A stretch of 64,000 bases of DNA from Bacteroides sp. 51 (GCF_010500965.1 NZ_QVMI01000007.1:62001-126000), one strand, 5' to 3'. Numbered from the stretch's first letter, positions 36,612-44,752 are shown. A program made the numbers and translations. The notes: generated by a model not told the origin, from the sequence alone.

Positions 36612-36797
36612 TAAAAATCATGCCAACCCAGGCACCCATTTTTTTTGAAGCCCCCTATCATCAACCGAAACCCACCCGTTCCATATCATGCACAAAGCAA
36701 AAAAAACTTTTTGGGAGGGTATTAGAAGTCAACACCACATCTACCTTGTTTCTTCTCAAGCACACGGTGATTATTCACTTTTCGGGGTGCAAAGATA
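36612..36797 (-). ncRNA. Candidate small RNA upstream of the cold-shock gene
   Basis: A minus-strand -7 element TATCTTTG (36797-36790) heads into about 170 nt with no gene. The region contains CACCGTGTGCTTGA (36769-36756), the same 14-mer as in the preQ1-like leader, and the local hairpin CTTG...CAAG. A weak TGCC/GGCA hairpin followed by T5 near 36633-36613 could end it. The evidence is only promoter plus structure. Confidence 0.3.
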
Positions 36798-37062
36798 GAG
36801 AATATTCCAAAGGAAGTCACATATTAACTTTGTTTTTATGCAAAAACAGGCGATAATTCATTATTTTGGCTATCTTTGTGTCAGAAAACATAATGAGTTC
36901 ATTCTGCTCTTTATCTTCTTTGTATCTTTCCAAGCTCTTCTACTTGGTTTTTCCATTGTTAAGATTGAACTGTATAAGCTTCTTTTGTTTACAAATTGAC
37001 TATTCGAATGTGCTCGGGTAGGAAATCCACTGTTAATAATCTATTAATTCAAAAAAATATAA
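36798..37062 (+). promoter_or_regulatory. Promoter and long 5' leader of the cold-shock gene
   Basis: TATCTTTG at 36871-36878 predicts a start near 36883, giving a leader of about 180 nt before the ATG at 37063. Long leaders are known to control cold-shock mRNAs in other bacteria by temperature-dependent folding. No other gene is seen here. Confidence 0.5.
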
Positions 37063-37503
37063 ATGGCAAAACCTGTATCATTTAACAAAAGAGAGAACGA
37101 AAAAAAGAAGGCCGCCAAACGGCAGGAAAAGCAAAAGCGTAAAGAAGAACGTAAAATGAGTGGAACATCCTCTATGGATGACATGATTGCGTATGTGGAC
37201 GAAAATGGTAACATCACCTCTACTCCTCCGGAAGAGCGTCCTAAGGAAAATATCAAACTGGAAGATATTGCTGTATCAACTCCTAAGAAAGAGGCCGAAG
37301 AACCGGCTATATTAAAAGGAAGGGTTGAGTTTTTTAATTCGGATAAAGGCTTTGGATTTATTAAAGACCTTTCGAGTACAGAGAAATACTTCTTCCACAT
37401 CTCTAGTGCTCCACAGAATATTGCAGAGGGACATGTTGTTTCCTTTGAAACGGAACGTGGTGCAAAAGGTATGAATGCTGTTAATATTCAGCCCGCCTCA
37501 TAG
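37063..37503 (+). CDS. Cold-shock domain protein with basic N-terminal extension
   Basis: A 146-residue protein. Residues about 1-35 are very basic (KRENEKKKAAKRQEKQKRKE), then an acidic linker, then a C-terminal cold-shock domain (about 82-146) with the RNA-binding motifs KGFGFIKDL and KYFFHISSAP. Cold-shock domains bind single-stranded nucleic acid and melt RNA structure. The extended form is larger than the classical 70-residue CspA and is common in Bacteroidetes. It has a long leader and no operon partner. Confidence 0.9.
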   Translation: MAKPVSFNKRENEKKKAAKRQEKQKRKEERKMSGTSSMDDMIAYVDENGNITSTPPEERPKENIKLEDIAVSTPKKEAEEPAILKGRVEFFNSDKGFGFIKDLSSTEKYFFHISSAPQNIAEGHVVSFETERGAKGMNAVNIQPAS

Positions 37504-37655
37504 AAAAAAAACTCAAAAGATTAACGCATCTAACACACCTCTCCTACAATGGCCTATTCATGGGGGAAAGAAGTGTGTCAATTGCTTTTAGATACTGTCA
37601 CGCTCCTACAAATCTAACACGTTTGACGAGAAATAAAAATGGCATAAGTCTCAAT

Positions 37656-37736
37656 ACACCCGGGTCTTCCAGTTAGGAACACCCGGGTGTATTGCATAGA
37701 AAGACCCGGGTCTTCTTCATCGAAACACCCGGGTCT
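37656..37736. repeat. Phased palindrome array B (4 copies, 23-bp period, variant half-sites)
   Basis: Copies at 37656-37667 (ACACCCGGGTCT), 37679-37690 (ACACCCGGGTGT), 37702-37713 (AGACCCGGGTCT) and 37725-37736 (ACACCCGGGTCT). The core ACCCGGGT is constant and every start-to-start distance is 23 bp. The spacers TCCAGTTAGGA, ATTGCATAGAA and TCTTCATCGAA share no sequence. It lies between two convergent genes (cold shock and FadL-type). Confidence 0.97.
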
Positions 37737-37796
37737 TTTACGTTGTATTAAACTAGCTTTGTAGTAATCTGAAAGCAGGATTTATCTTTTCTTCAA

Positions 37797-39254
37797 TTAG
37801 AATTTGTAATCAATGCCAATACCAAACACTTTGTTCGTACGATTAAATACATCTTTTCCCGGAATGCCCACTTCTGTAGCAGGGTTAACTATTCCATTAT
37901 AAGCAGTCCATTCTTTATTATACTCCTCATAATCTGTCCAGAAATAAGCTATATTTACCTTCAACTTAGGAGTCACATTAAAGCCTGCTCCAAAACCATA
38001 AGAATAGGAACTGATAGAGAAACTCATATCACTCTGATAGCCATCTTCTACTCCATATTTGGTACGTTGAAGGCCCGCACTCACTTGCCATGCTTTAGTG
38101 ATATCCCATTCCAGTCCGGCTTGGTATTCATTTGTTCCCGGATTAATATAATCTTGCTTATTATTAGCCATCTTTGCATGAGTATCAAAGAAATGATGGT
38201 ATCCTATAGATGCTCTTAACACAGGAAGGATTTCGTATGAAACACCAACAGAAAGCAGGCTTGGAATATCATGAGGGGTATTTACACCATCCTTAAACAT
38301 TCCGGTGTCATCAATCTTAGTCTTATTTTCTACATTCAAGCGGGTATTGAATTCGTATTTCGCACCAATATTCCATTTTCCCATCTTGAAATCCATACCG
38401 ATAATAGGAGTTACCCCCCAACCGGTTTGGTCACAATCCAGTTCCTTATCTTTTGTTTGGTCGGCTACCGCTTTCGTTGCTGTGGCTGTTGCCATATACT
38501 TTTCGTAATTCTCCATATCTCCGGCGGCCAGAAACTGCTCGGCAGCGGCAGCAGCAGCGGCTGACATTGTATTAAAGGTGCTATTCAGATTCACCATTTC
38601 TCCTCCGCCAACATTAGCCTGAATATTACGAATATATCCTACATATCCATTGCTAACATAATTCATACGAACTCCGGCATAAGCAGAAAGGTAATCATTT
38701 ATTTTGTACGCAGCCCCTAATTGGAGACCATAAATCAATTGTTTCCCTTCCATATAGCTATCTACCGAGTATTTATTAGTCCCCGGGAACCCATTCTGAG
38801 AAAGCATTGCAGGAATCATAGAAACCTGAGATTCAAAAGAACCCAGACCTTCGTTAAAGGTAGCCTTACCACCTCCTCCACTTACTGCAAAATGTCCTCC
38901 GAAAGCCCACTTATCATATTTATATACAGCAAATAAACTTGGAATAATGGGAACGGATGCTTCACCTTTATACTTTTTAGTTTCATTTCCCCCAAATCCT
39001 GCAAGAGGGGCAAACGTAGAATGTATTGTTCTCGTCTGAAATGCACTTTGATTATTGAACGACACATGAAGTCCTTTGTCCATAAAAGCAATCCCTGCCG
39101 GATTAGAATATAACGCATCTATTTGCGTTGAAGCGCCACGCGCCGGATTTCTCAGAAACAAAATATGTTGATTTGTATTCGTCAGGAGACCTCCCGCAAA
39201 AGTTGGAATTGAAACCATCAGCATCAACATGCTGGTTATCCAAAATTTCTTCAT
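37797..39254 (-). CDS. OmpP1/FadL-family outer-membrane transport protein
   Basis: A 485-residue outer-membrane barrel with a signal peptide (about 1-20, ending PTFAGG). The N-terminal hatch region contains NPARGASTQIDALYSNPAGI, the NPA-type motif of FadL proteins, and the C-terminus ends GIGIDYKF as usual for barrels. Members carry long-chain fatty acids or other hydrophobic molecules across the outer membrane. An Ala/Thr-rich insert (about residues 226-262) lies in one extracellular loop. A promoter TATCTTTG is at 39291-39284. Confidence 0.9.
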   Translation of the reverse strand: MKKFWITSMLMLMVSIPTFAGGLLTNTNQHILFLRNPARGASTQIDALYSNPAGIAFMDKGLHVSFNNQSAFQTRTIHSTFAPLAGFGGNETKKYKGEASVPIIPSLFAVYKYDKWAFGGHFAVSGGGGKATFNEGLGSFESQVSMIPAMLSQNGFPGTNKYSVDSYMEGKQLIYGLQLGAAYKINDYLSAYAGVRMNYVSNGYVGYIRNIQANVGGGEMVNLNSTFNTMSAAAAAAAEQFLAAGDMENYEKYMATATATKAVADQTKDKELDCDQTGWGVTPIIGMDFKMGKWNIGAKYEFNTRLNVENKTKIDDTGMFKDGVNTPHDIPSLLSVGVSYEILPVLRASIGYHHFFDTHAKMANNKQDYINPGTNEYQAGLEWDITKAWQVSAGLQRTKYGVEDGYQSDMSFSISSYSYGFGAGFNVTPKLKVNIAYFWTDYEEYNKEWTAYNGIVNPATEVGIPGKDVFNRTNKVFGIGIDYKF

Positions 39255-39283
39255 TCTTATCTTTATTTAGATTAATTTGGGCG

Positions 39284-39291
39284 CAAAGATA
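39284..39291 (-). promoter_or_regulatory. Promoter -7 element of the FadL-type gene
   Basis: TATCTTTG on the minus strand, 30 nt upstream of the ATG at 39254. Confidence 0.6.
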
Positions 39292-39471
39292 GTATTTAAT
39301 TGCACAAACCACGCAATGATGTGCAACATTTTTATATATCACAACATAAAACCAGCAAAAGAAAACGGTTTCAATAGAAACCATCTATCACGCCATAGCT
39401 AGTTTTAGCTACTCCATTCAAACAAAATGTATTCTTAAATGTTCTATATTTACATATATAATAAAGGTAAT

Positions 39472-40470
39472 ATGGCATTTACAATTGCATTTTTCGGTAC
39501 TCAACCGTACGATGAAACATCTTTCAATGAAAGAAACAAACCGTTTGGATTTGAATTCAAATTCTTCAAAGGACACCTGAACAAGAACAACGTAATTCTG
39601 ACCCAGGGAGTGGATGCAGTATGCATCTTTGTTAATGATACGGCCGACGCTGAGGTAATCCGCATTATGGCCGGGAACAAAGTGAAACTACTCGCATTAC
39701 GCTGTGCCGGTTTCAACAATGTCGATTTAGCTGCCGCGGCTAAGTATAACATTCCCGTAGTTCGTGTTCCGGCTTATTCACCTTATGCAGTGGCCGAGCA
39801 CACCGTGGCATTGATGCTTTCATTGAACCGAAAAATACCCCGTGCCGTATGGCGCACCCGCGATGGGAATTTCTCATTAAACGGCTTGCTGGGTTTCGAT
39901 ATGCATGGCAAAACAGCCGGAATCATCGGTACCGGTAAGATAGCGAAGATACTCATTCAGATTCTGCGTGGATTCGGCATGAATATACTCGCTTACGATA
40001 TTTATCCGGACCATAACTTTGCCCGCCAACACCAGGTGGTATACACCACATTGGACGAGTTATACAAGGCTTCGGATATCATATCCCTGCATTGCCCGCT
40101 TACCGAGGACACTAAGTATCTTATCAATGATTACAGCATCAGCAAAATGAAAGATGGAGTGATGCTTATCAATACCGGTCGTGGACAGTTAATTCACACC
40201 ACTGCATTGATCGAAGGACTCAAAAGCAAAAAAATCGGCTACGCCGGATTGGATGTATATGAAGAAGAGAGCGAATACTTTTACGAAGATAAGTCGGACC
40301 GCATCATCGACGATGATATACTAGCCCGCCTCCTGTCTTTTAACAATGTGATCGTAACCTCACACCAGGCATTCTTCACCAAAGAAGCCTTGGAGAACAT
40401 TGCAGATACAACCCTGAATAATATAAAAGATTTTATTAATAACAAACCCTTAACAAACGAAGTAAAATGA
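39472..40470 (+). CDS. ldhA: D-lactate dehydrogenase
   Basis: A 332-residue D-2-hydroxyacid dehydrogenase closely resembling E. coli LdhA along its length (for example AVCIFVND, LALRCAGFNNVDL, RVPAYSPYAVAEH, DVISLHCPLT-like DIISLHCPLT). The NAD-binding motif is IIGTGKIAK; the catalytic set is in NTGRGQLIHT (Arg), DVYEEE (Glu) and VTSHQAFFT (His). It reduces pyruvate to D-lactate with NADH. The ATG at 39472 (MAFTIAFFGTQPYD) matches the family start. It overlaps the pirin gene by 4 nt (ATGA). Confidence 0.92.
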   Translation: MAFTIAFFGTQPYDETSFNERNKPFGFEFKFFKGHLNKNNVILTQGVDAVCIFVNDTADAEVIRIMAGNKVKLLALRCAGFNNVDLAAAAKYNIPVVRVPAYSPYAVAEHTVALMLSLNRKIPRAVWRTRDGNFSLNGLLGFDMHGKTAGIIGTGKIAKILIQILRGFGMNILAYDIYPDHNFARQHQVVYTTLDELYKASDIISLHCPLTEDTKYLINDYSISKMKDGVMLINTGRGQLIHTTALIEGLKSKKIGYAGLDVYEEESEYFYEDKSDRIIDDDILARLLSFNNVIVTSHQAFFTKEALENIADTTLNNIKDFINNKPLTNEVK

Positions 40471-41177
40471 AAAAGATTTATCACAAAGCCAGCACAAGAG
40501 GGCATTCTTTGTACGATTGGTTGGATAGCCACCATACATTTAGTTTTGACCAGTATTATGATCCGCAGCGGGTACATTTCGGTGCACTTCGCGTATTAAA
40601 TGACGACCGCGTTGCTCCCGGCGAAGGATTTGGCACGCATCCACATAAGAATATGGAAATAATTTCCATACCTTTGAAGGGCGCTTTGCAGCATGGCGAT
40701 AGTCATAACAACAGTAAAGTAGTACGTCCGGGCGATATACAGACCATGAGTGCCGGTACGGGAATATATCATAGTGAAATGAATTTCAGTAATACGGAAC
40801 CCGTTGAGTTCTTGCAAATCTGGGTACTTCCACGTAAGAACAACACCGCTCCCGCTTATAAGGACTATGATATCCGCCCGTTGCTTAAAAAGAATGAACT
40901 AACGCCGATCGTTGCACCCGATGATAGTGCTCCGGCCACGTTATTGCAAGACACTTGGTTCTCTATCGGTGAGGTAGAAAAAGGAAAGAGCATCGAATAT
41001 AAGATGCACCAACCCGGCAACGGGGTGTACATCTTCCTGATCGAAGGAAAAATAGAAGTAAATGGCGACATCCTTTTACGTCGCGACGGCATGGGAGTCT
41101 ATGACGCGGACAGCCTCACGTTGGAAACAGTAGAAGACTCACACATTCTACTGATTGAGGTGCCTATGGTCGTATAG
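40467..41177 (+). CDS. Pirin-family protein
   Basis: A 236-residue bicupin. The metal site in the N-terminal cupin is visible as GFGTHPHKNMEII (two His) and GTGIYHSEMNFS (His and Glu). The C-terminal cupin includes GNGVYIFLIEGKIEVNGD. Pirins bind iron; some act as quercetinases, others as redox sensors; the role here is unknown. Translation is coupled to ldhA through a 4-nt overlap, and pdxH follows after 34 nt. Confidence 0.92.
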   Translation: MKKIYHKASTRGHSLYDWLDSHHTFSFDQYYDPQRVHFGALRVLNDDRVAPGEGFGTHPHKNMEIISIPLKGALQHGDSHNNSKVVRPGDIQTMSAGTGIYHSEMNFSNTEPVEFLQIWVLPRKNNTAPAYKDYDIRPLLKKNELTPIVAPDDSAPATLLQDTWFSIGEVEKGKSIEYKMHQPGNGVYIFLIEGKIEVNGDILLRRDGMGVYDADSLTLETVEDSHILLIEVPMVV

Positions 41178-41211
41178 ACCGGAAGCTGAAATTAAGAACA
41201 TAACATAGAGA

Positions 41212-41856
41212 ATGGAAATAGATTTATCGCGCATCCGAAAGGATTATAATAAAAACGGGTTGAAGGAGAGTAATACTCCCGACGACCCGTTACAACTCTT
41301 TCAACAGTGGCTATACGAGGCTATTGAAGGTAAAGTCAACGAGCCGACCGCCGTACTTGCCGGCACCGTATCGCCCGAGGGTAAGCCAGCCACACGTACG
41401 GTCTTATTGAAAGATTTGCATGATGGTCATTTCATTTTCTATACCAATTACCATAGCAGAAAAGGGAAGCATTTGGAAGAGAATCCGAATGTTTCTCTTT
41501 CTTTCGTTTGGCATGAATTGGAAAGGCAGGTACATATTGAAGGTACAGCCGTAAAAGTATCCCCGGAGGAATCGGATGCTTACTTCAAAACGCGTCCTTA
41601 TAAAAGCCGCGTCGGTGCACGTATTTCTCCACAGAGTCAGCCGATAGCCAGCCGGATGCAACTGATTCGCGCCTTTATCAAAGAAGCAGCCCATTGGGTA
41701 GGCAAAGAAGTAGAACGTCCCGAACACTGGGGTGGCTATGCCGTAACCCCCACCCGGATAGAGTTCTGGCAAGGACGCCCAAACCGCCTGCACGACCGCA
41801 TTCTTTACACACTGCAACCAGATGGCAACTGGTCCAAAACCCGAATCGCCCCCTAA
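41212..41856 (+). CDS. pdxH: Pyridoxamine/pyridoxine 5'-phosphate oxidase
   Basis: A 214-residue FMN enzyme of normal length. It oxidises PNP or PMP to pyridoxal 5'-phosphate. Signature segments are PATRTVLLKDLHDGHFIFYT, NYHSRKGKHLEENPNVSL, QSQPIASR and WGGYAVTPTRIEFWQGRPNR; it ends RIAP, the expected C-terminus. A GCGGCAAGGTG repeat begins directly after the stop codon. Confidence 0.97.
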   Translation: MEIDLSRIRKDYNKNGLKESNTPDDPLQLFQQWLYEAIEGKVNEPTAVLAGTVSPEGKPATRTVLLKDLHDGHFIFYTNYHSRKGKHLEENPNVSLSFVWHELERQVHIEGTAVKVSPEESDAYFKTRPYKSRVGARISPQSQPIASRMQLIRAFIKEAAHWVGKEVERPEHWGGYAVTPTRIEFWQGRPNRLHDRILYTLQPDGNWSKTRIAP

Positions 41857-41892
41857 GCGGCAAGGTGGCGGCAAGGTGCGGCAAGGTGCCGC
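41857..41892. repeat. Tandem GCGGCAAGGTG repeats after pdxH
   Basis: Copies start at 41857, 41868 and 41878; the last reads GCGGCAAGGTGCCGC and is a hairpin (stem GCGGCA/TGCCGC). The first base follows the TAA of pdxH. Related copies are at 43513 and 61754. Confidence 0.9.
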
Positions 41893-41894
41893 AG

Positions 41895-42191
41895 CCAGGT
41901 TTCCATGCGGGCGACCTCAATAACTGGCATTGGAGTGAAGAATCGACCGAACAGGAGATTCGAAAAGCAGAAGGCGACTTCCTGGCAGAAGTTAAAAATA
42001 TAAAACAAGTAGTCCCCCAAATGCACTTTGTGATGTTTCCAGTCGATTCCAGGCTAGGAAAAGATTATATGAAAGGTCCAAAACTGTTCACAGAACAAAT
42101 AAAAACAAGTATATTTGTACCTATGCACTTCAGTGAGCATTATGATGGGGGGATCACCATCAGCGATCGCAAAGAGACATTCGACATTTAA
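41895..42191 (+). pseudogene. C-terminal remnant of an MBL-fold metal-dependent hydrolase
   Basis: About 97 residues (FHAGDLNNWHW through PVDSRLGKDYMKGPKLF and VPMHFSEHYDGG to the stop) resemble the C-terminal third of metallo-beta-lactamase-fold hydrolases. The metal-binding HxHxDH half and any start codon are missing. The upstream part of the open frame (from 41694) runs out of phase through pdxH and the GCGGCAAGGTG repeats, so it is not a natural N-terminus. The remnant begins within 3 nt of the repeat, which suggests the repeat marks the deletion edge. Confidence 0.75.
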
Positions 42192-42211
42192 TAAATTAAT
42201 TATAAAGCATC

Positions 42212-43513
42212 ATGAAAAAACTAACGCTCATTTTTGTCATCCTTCTGGCTTGCATACCAAGCATATTGATGGCACAGGACGATAGCAAATATCTCGTTGG
42301 GGCTGTTCCCGAAGTAGATGGCAAAGTCGTTTTTAAAAGAGAATTTGATTTAAGCGGAGCCGGGCAAGACGCAATTTACGAACGTATGCTCACCTGGGTC
42401 ACCAACCGTATGGCTCAAAACGAAAATGTGAGCCGTGTAGTATATTCGGACAAAGACAAAGGCTCAATTGCTGCCATGGGACAGGAATACCTCGTGTTCA
42501 AATCCAGCGCCCTATCACTAGACCGTTCTGTTATTAACTATCAGATCACCATTACCTGCCAACCGGGAAAATGTTTAGTGGAAATGGAAAAGATTCGCTA
42601 TACCTACCAGGAAAAAGAGAAATATGATGCAGAAGAATGGATTACCGATGAAGTTGCATTGAACAAAGCAAAAACCAAATTGGTTCGTGGCTTGGCTAAG
42701 TTCCGCACCAAAACAGTCGATTTTGCCGAAGATATGTTTGACAGCGCACAAGCCGCATTGGGCATCGCCAAAGTAGAATCTGTAGTTCAGGTTCCTGTGG
42801 TATCTGCTGTAGCTCCCCCACTTGCCGGAACACAAGCTGCCGCGCAAGCTGCTGCTCCTGTAGTTGTTGCTCCTGCTGTTACCACTGCTCCCGTTGTGAC
42901 GTCTACTCCTGTAGTGACATCTACTCCTGTAGTTGCTGCTACTCCCGTAGTAACTGCTGCACCAGTAGTAACCAACACAACTGTATCAACAATCGTATCT
43001 GCCCCACTGACAGGCTACAAACAAATCGCTCCTGATAAAATACCAGGCAATATCATCAAGATGTTAAGCGAAGATTGGATGCTGATCACAGCCGGTAACA
43101 AAGATAAATTCAACATGATGACCGCCAGCTGGGGTGGACTCGGAGTTTTATACGGTAAACCAACATTTACTTGTTATATCAACCCCACCCGCTACACTTA
43201 CCAGCTGATGGAAAAGAACGATACATATACCTTAACTTTCTATACGGAAGCATATCGCGATGCACTTCAATATTGCGGAACCAATAGCGGAAAGAACACA
43301 GATAAGGTTAAAGGCTCGGGATTATCTCCAATCACTACTCCCGACGGTAGCCAAGCCTTCTCGGAAGCATGGCTGATCATTGAATGCCGTAAACTGGTAT
43401 CTCAATCCATCACTCCCGAAGCTATCTCCAACGAAAAAGTAAAAGATGAATGGGCCGGTAAACAACTACACAAAATGTACATCGGCGAAATCATCAACGT
43501 TTGGGTTAAATAG
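42212..43513 (+). CDS. Exported DUF4468-flavin reductase-like fusion protein
   Basis: A 433-residue protein. A signal peptide covers about 1-21 (LACIPSILMA). Residues about 25-185 resemble DUF4468, a TBP-like fold (VVFKREFDLSGAGQDAIYER, ITCQPGKCLVEMEKIRYTYQ). Residues about 188-270 are a low-complexity Ala/Pro/Val/Thr linker with PVVTSTP repeats. The last 160 residues look like a flavin reductase/FMN-binding split barrel (EDWMLITAGNKDKFNMMTAS, SWGGLGVLYGKPTFTCYINP). Such a barrel is usually cytosolic, so an exported one is unusual. A GCGGCAAGGTGCCGC repeat begins with the last base of its TAG stop. Confidence 0.85.
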   Translation: MKKLTLIFVILLACIPSILMAQDDSKYLVGAVPEVDGKVVFKREFDLSGAGQDAIYERMLTWVTNRMAQNENVSRVVYSDKDKGSIAAMGQEYLVFKSSALSLDRSVINYQITITCQPGKCLVEMEKIRYTYQEKEKYDAEEWITDEVALNKAKTKLVRGLAKFRTKTVDFAEDMFDSAQAALGIAKVESVVQVPVVSAVAPPLAGTQAAAQAAAPVVVAPAVTTAPVVTSTPVVTSTPVVAATPVVTAAPVVTNTTVSTIVSAPLTGYKQIAPDKIPGNIIKMLSEDWMLITAGNKDKFNMMTASWGGLGVLYGKPTFTCYINPTRYTYQLMEKNDTYTLTFYTEAYRDALQYCGTNSGKNTDKVKGSGLSPITTPDGSQAFSEAWLIIECRKLVSQSITPEAISNEKVKDEWAGKQLHKMYIGEIINVWVK

Positions 43514-43547
43514 CGGCAAGGTGCCGCTGCCAGTGGCGGCAAGCCGC
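43513..43547. repeat. GCGGCAAGGTGCCGC palindromes after the flavin reductase fusion
   Basis: GCGGCAAGGTGCCGC at 43513-43527 and GCGGCAAGCCGC at 43536-43547, each a compact hairpin. The first overlaps the stop codon by one base. Confidence 0.9.
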
Positions 43548-43591
43548 GCTGCGCATTAGGAAAAGGGAGCTCAAAAAAGTCAATGATTTGC

Positions 43592-43671
43592 TGTAGGGGC
43601 GGTTCGCGAACCGCCCGAAAATGGTGTTCTGTACTTCCTGGACATTGGGCGGTTCACGAACCACCCCTACA
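43592..43671. repeat. Inverted pair of GGGCGGTTCGCGAACCGCCC elements
   Basis: A perfect 20-bp palindrome at about 43597-43616 with TGTAG before it, and an inverted, two-base-variant copy at 43647-43671. The 25-nt units face each other around a 30-nt spacer, like a BIME. A single copy is at 47006-47030. Confidence 0.9.
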
Positions 43672-43705
43672 AGATTGGCTTTTTGGTCATCCCCAATCTC
43701 AGCAT

Positions 43706-43906
43706 TCATTTATGCCTATTTGCTCTTTTACGGCGGATTTCGGCTTTCATTTTTGAAGAAGCCGATCCGTGTTGTCCTTTAATATATGTGGCTTTCTTTG
43801 CCTTCGTTTTCACCTTTTCTTCTTTTTTCGGTCCATCGTTTGCCTTTCCTTTGAAGACAATTCCGGTCGTCATTGCTTTTTCAATCTCACTGCTCATTTC
43901 ATTCAC
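43706..43906 (-). CDS. Small basic protein, 66 residues
   Basis: Reads MNEMSSEIEKAMTTGIVFKG, then a Lys-rich segment, and ends in ASSKMKAEIRRKRANRHK. It is strongly basic toward the C-terminus, suggesting nucleic-acid or ribosome binding. A good promoter TATCTTTG (43932-43925) lies just upstream, which supports a real gene. I do not recognise a family. Confidence 0.55.
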   Translation of the reverse strand: MNEMSSEIEKAMTTGIVFKGKANDGPKKEEKVKTKAKKATYIKGQHGSASSKMKAEIRRKRANRHK

Positions 43907-43924
43907 ATTTTAAAGAATTCGGTA

Positions 43925-43973
43925 CAAAGATACGGCTTTTCCCATAAAGCACTCGCTTTTTTATTTATCTTTG
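43925..43973. promoter_or_regulatory. Divergent promoter pair
   Basis: TATCTTTG occurs on the minus strand at 43932-43925 (toward the 66-residue protein) and on the plus strand at 43966-43973 (toward the methyltransferase). The -7 elements are 33 nt apart, so binding at one may affect the other. Confidence 0.6.
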
Positions 43974-43996
43974 TCTTCCTGTAACTGAAATACACA

Positions 43997-44728
43997 ATGG
44001 ATAATAACCTTCTTACCCCCGATAAAGACCCTATGGGCGCTGCCATCTTTGATTACCACCAAAACCGCAAAGCCGGTCGGCTACGTGTTTTTTCTTCACA
44101 ATTCGACGAAGATGAAATTCCGGTTAAACAGCTATTCCGCACATTAAAGCAAATGCCTATATTGGAACAAACGGCTCTTAAACTTGCCCAAGGGAAGATT
44201 CTGGATGTCGGAGCGGGAAGCGGTTGCCATGCACTGGCCCTTCAGGAAATGAAAAAAGAAGTATGCGCTATTGATATCTCTCCCCTCTCTGTCGAAGTCA
44301 TGAAAGAGCAAGGAGTAAAAGACGTACGCCTTCTTAACCTATTCGATGAACATTTCCGTGAAACATTCGATACCATCCTGATGCTGATGAACGGTTCCGG
44401 CATTATCGGCCGTATAGAAAACATACCTGCTTTCTTCCTCAGAATGAAACAACTCCTTTCTCCCGGTGGATGCATCCTGATGGACTCCAGTGACCTCCGC
44501 TACCTTTTCGAGGAAGAAGACGGTAGCTTTTTGATTGATATTGCCGGCGATTATTATGGTCAGGTAGACTTCCGGATGCAGTACAAAGACATCAAAGGAG
44601 ATTCATTCGACTGGTTATATATCGACCCCCAAACGCTCGAACTGTATGCCTCTGAGAACGGATTCAAAGTAGAAATCGTAAAACGAGGAAAGCATTACGA
44701 TTACCTGGCTAAACTTACTCTAACTTAA
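43997..44728 (+). CDS. Class I SAM-dependent methyltransferase
   Basis: A 243-residue Rossmann-fold methyltransferase. The SAM-binding motif I is KILDVGAGSGCHALAL, followed by the acidic post-I residue in VCAIDISPLSVEVM. Motif IV-like DTILMLMNGSGIIG and FLRMKQLLSPGGCILMDSSD follow. The substrate is unknown; the closest broad class is the UbiE/small-molecule type. It is 24 nt upstream of the GHL10 gene and may share its transcript. Confidence 0.85.
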   Translation: MDNNLLTPDKDPMGAAIFDYHQNRKAGRLRVFSSQFDEDEIPVKQLFRTLKQMPILEQTALKLAQGKILDVGAGSGCHALALQEMKKEVCAIDISPLSVEVMKEQGVKDVRLLNLFDEHFRETFDTILMLMNGSGIIGRIENIPAFFLRMKQLLSPGGCILMDSSDLRYLFEEEDGSFLIDIAGDYYGQVDFRMQYKDIKGDSFDWLYIDPQTLELYASENGFKVEIVKRGKHYDYLAKLTLT

Positions 44729-44752
44729 ATATTCATTTTATCTGACTTACAC

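Noticed and set aside
41694-41894. N-terminal part of the 165-codon frame overlapping pdxH
   Set aside because: It reads pdxH out of phase and then the repeat; only the part after 41895 resembles a protein.
43013-43513. The flavin reductase-like domain as a separate gene
   Set aside because: There is no stop, start or gap between it and the DUF4468 part; the linker is continuous in frame.
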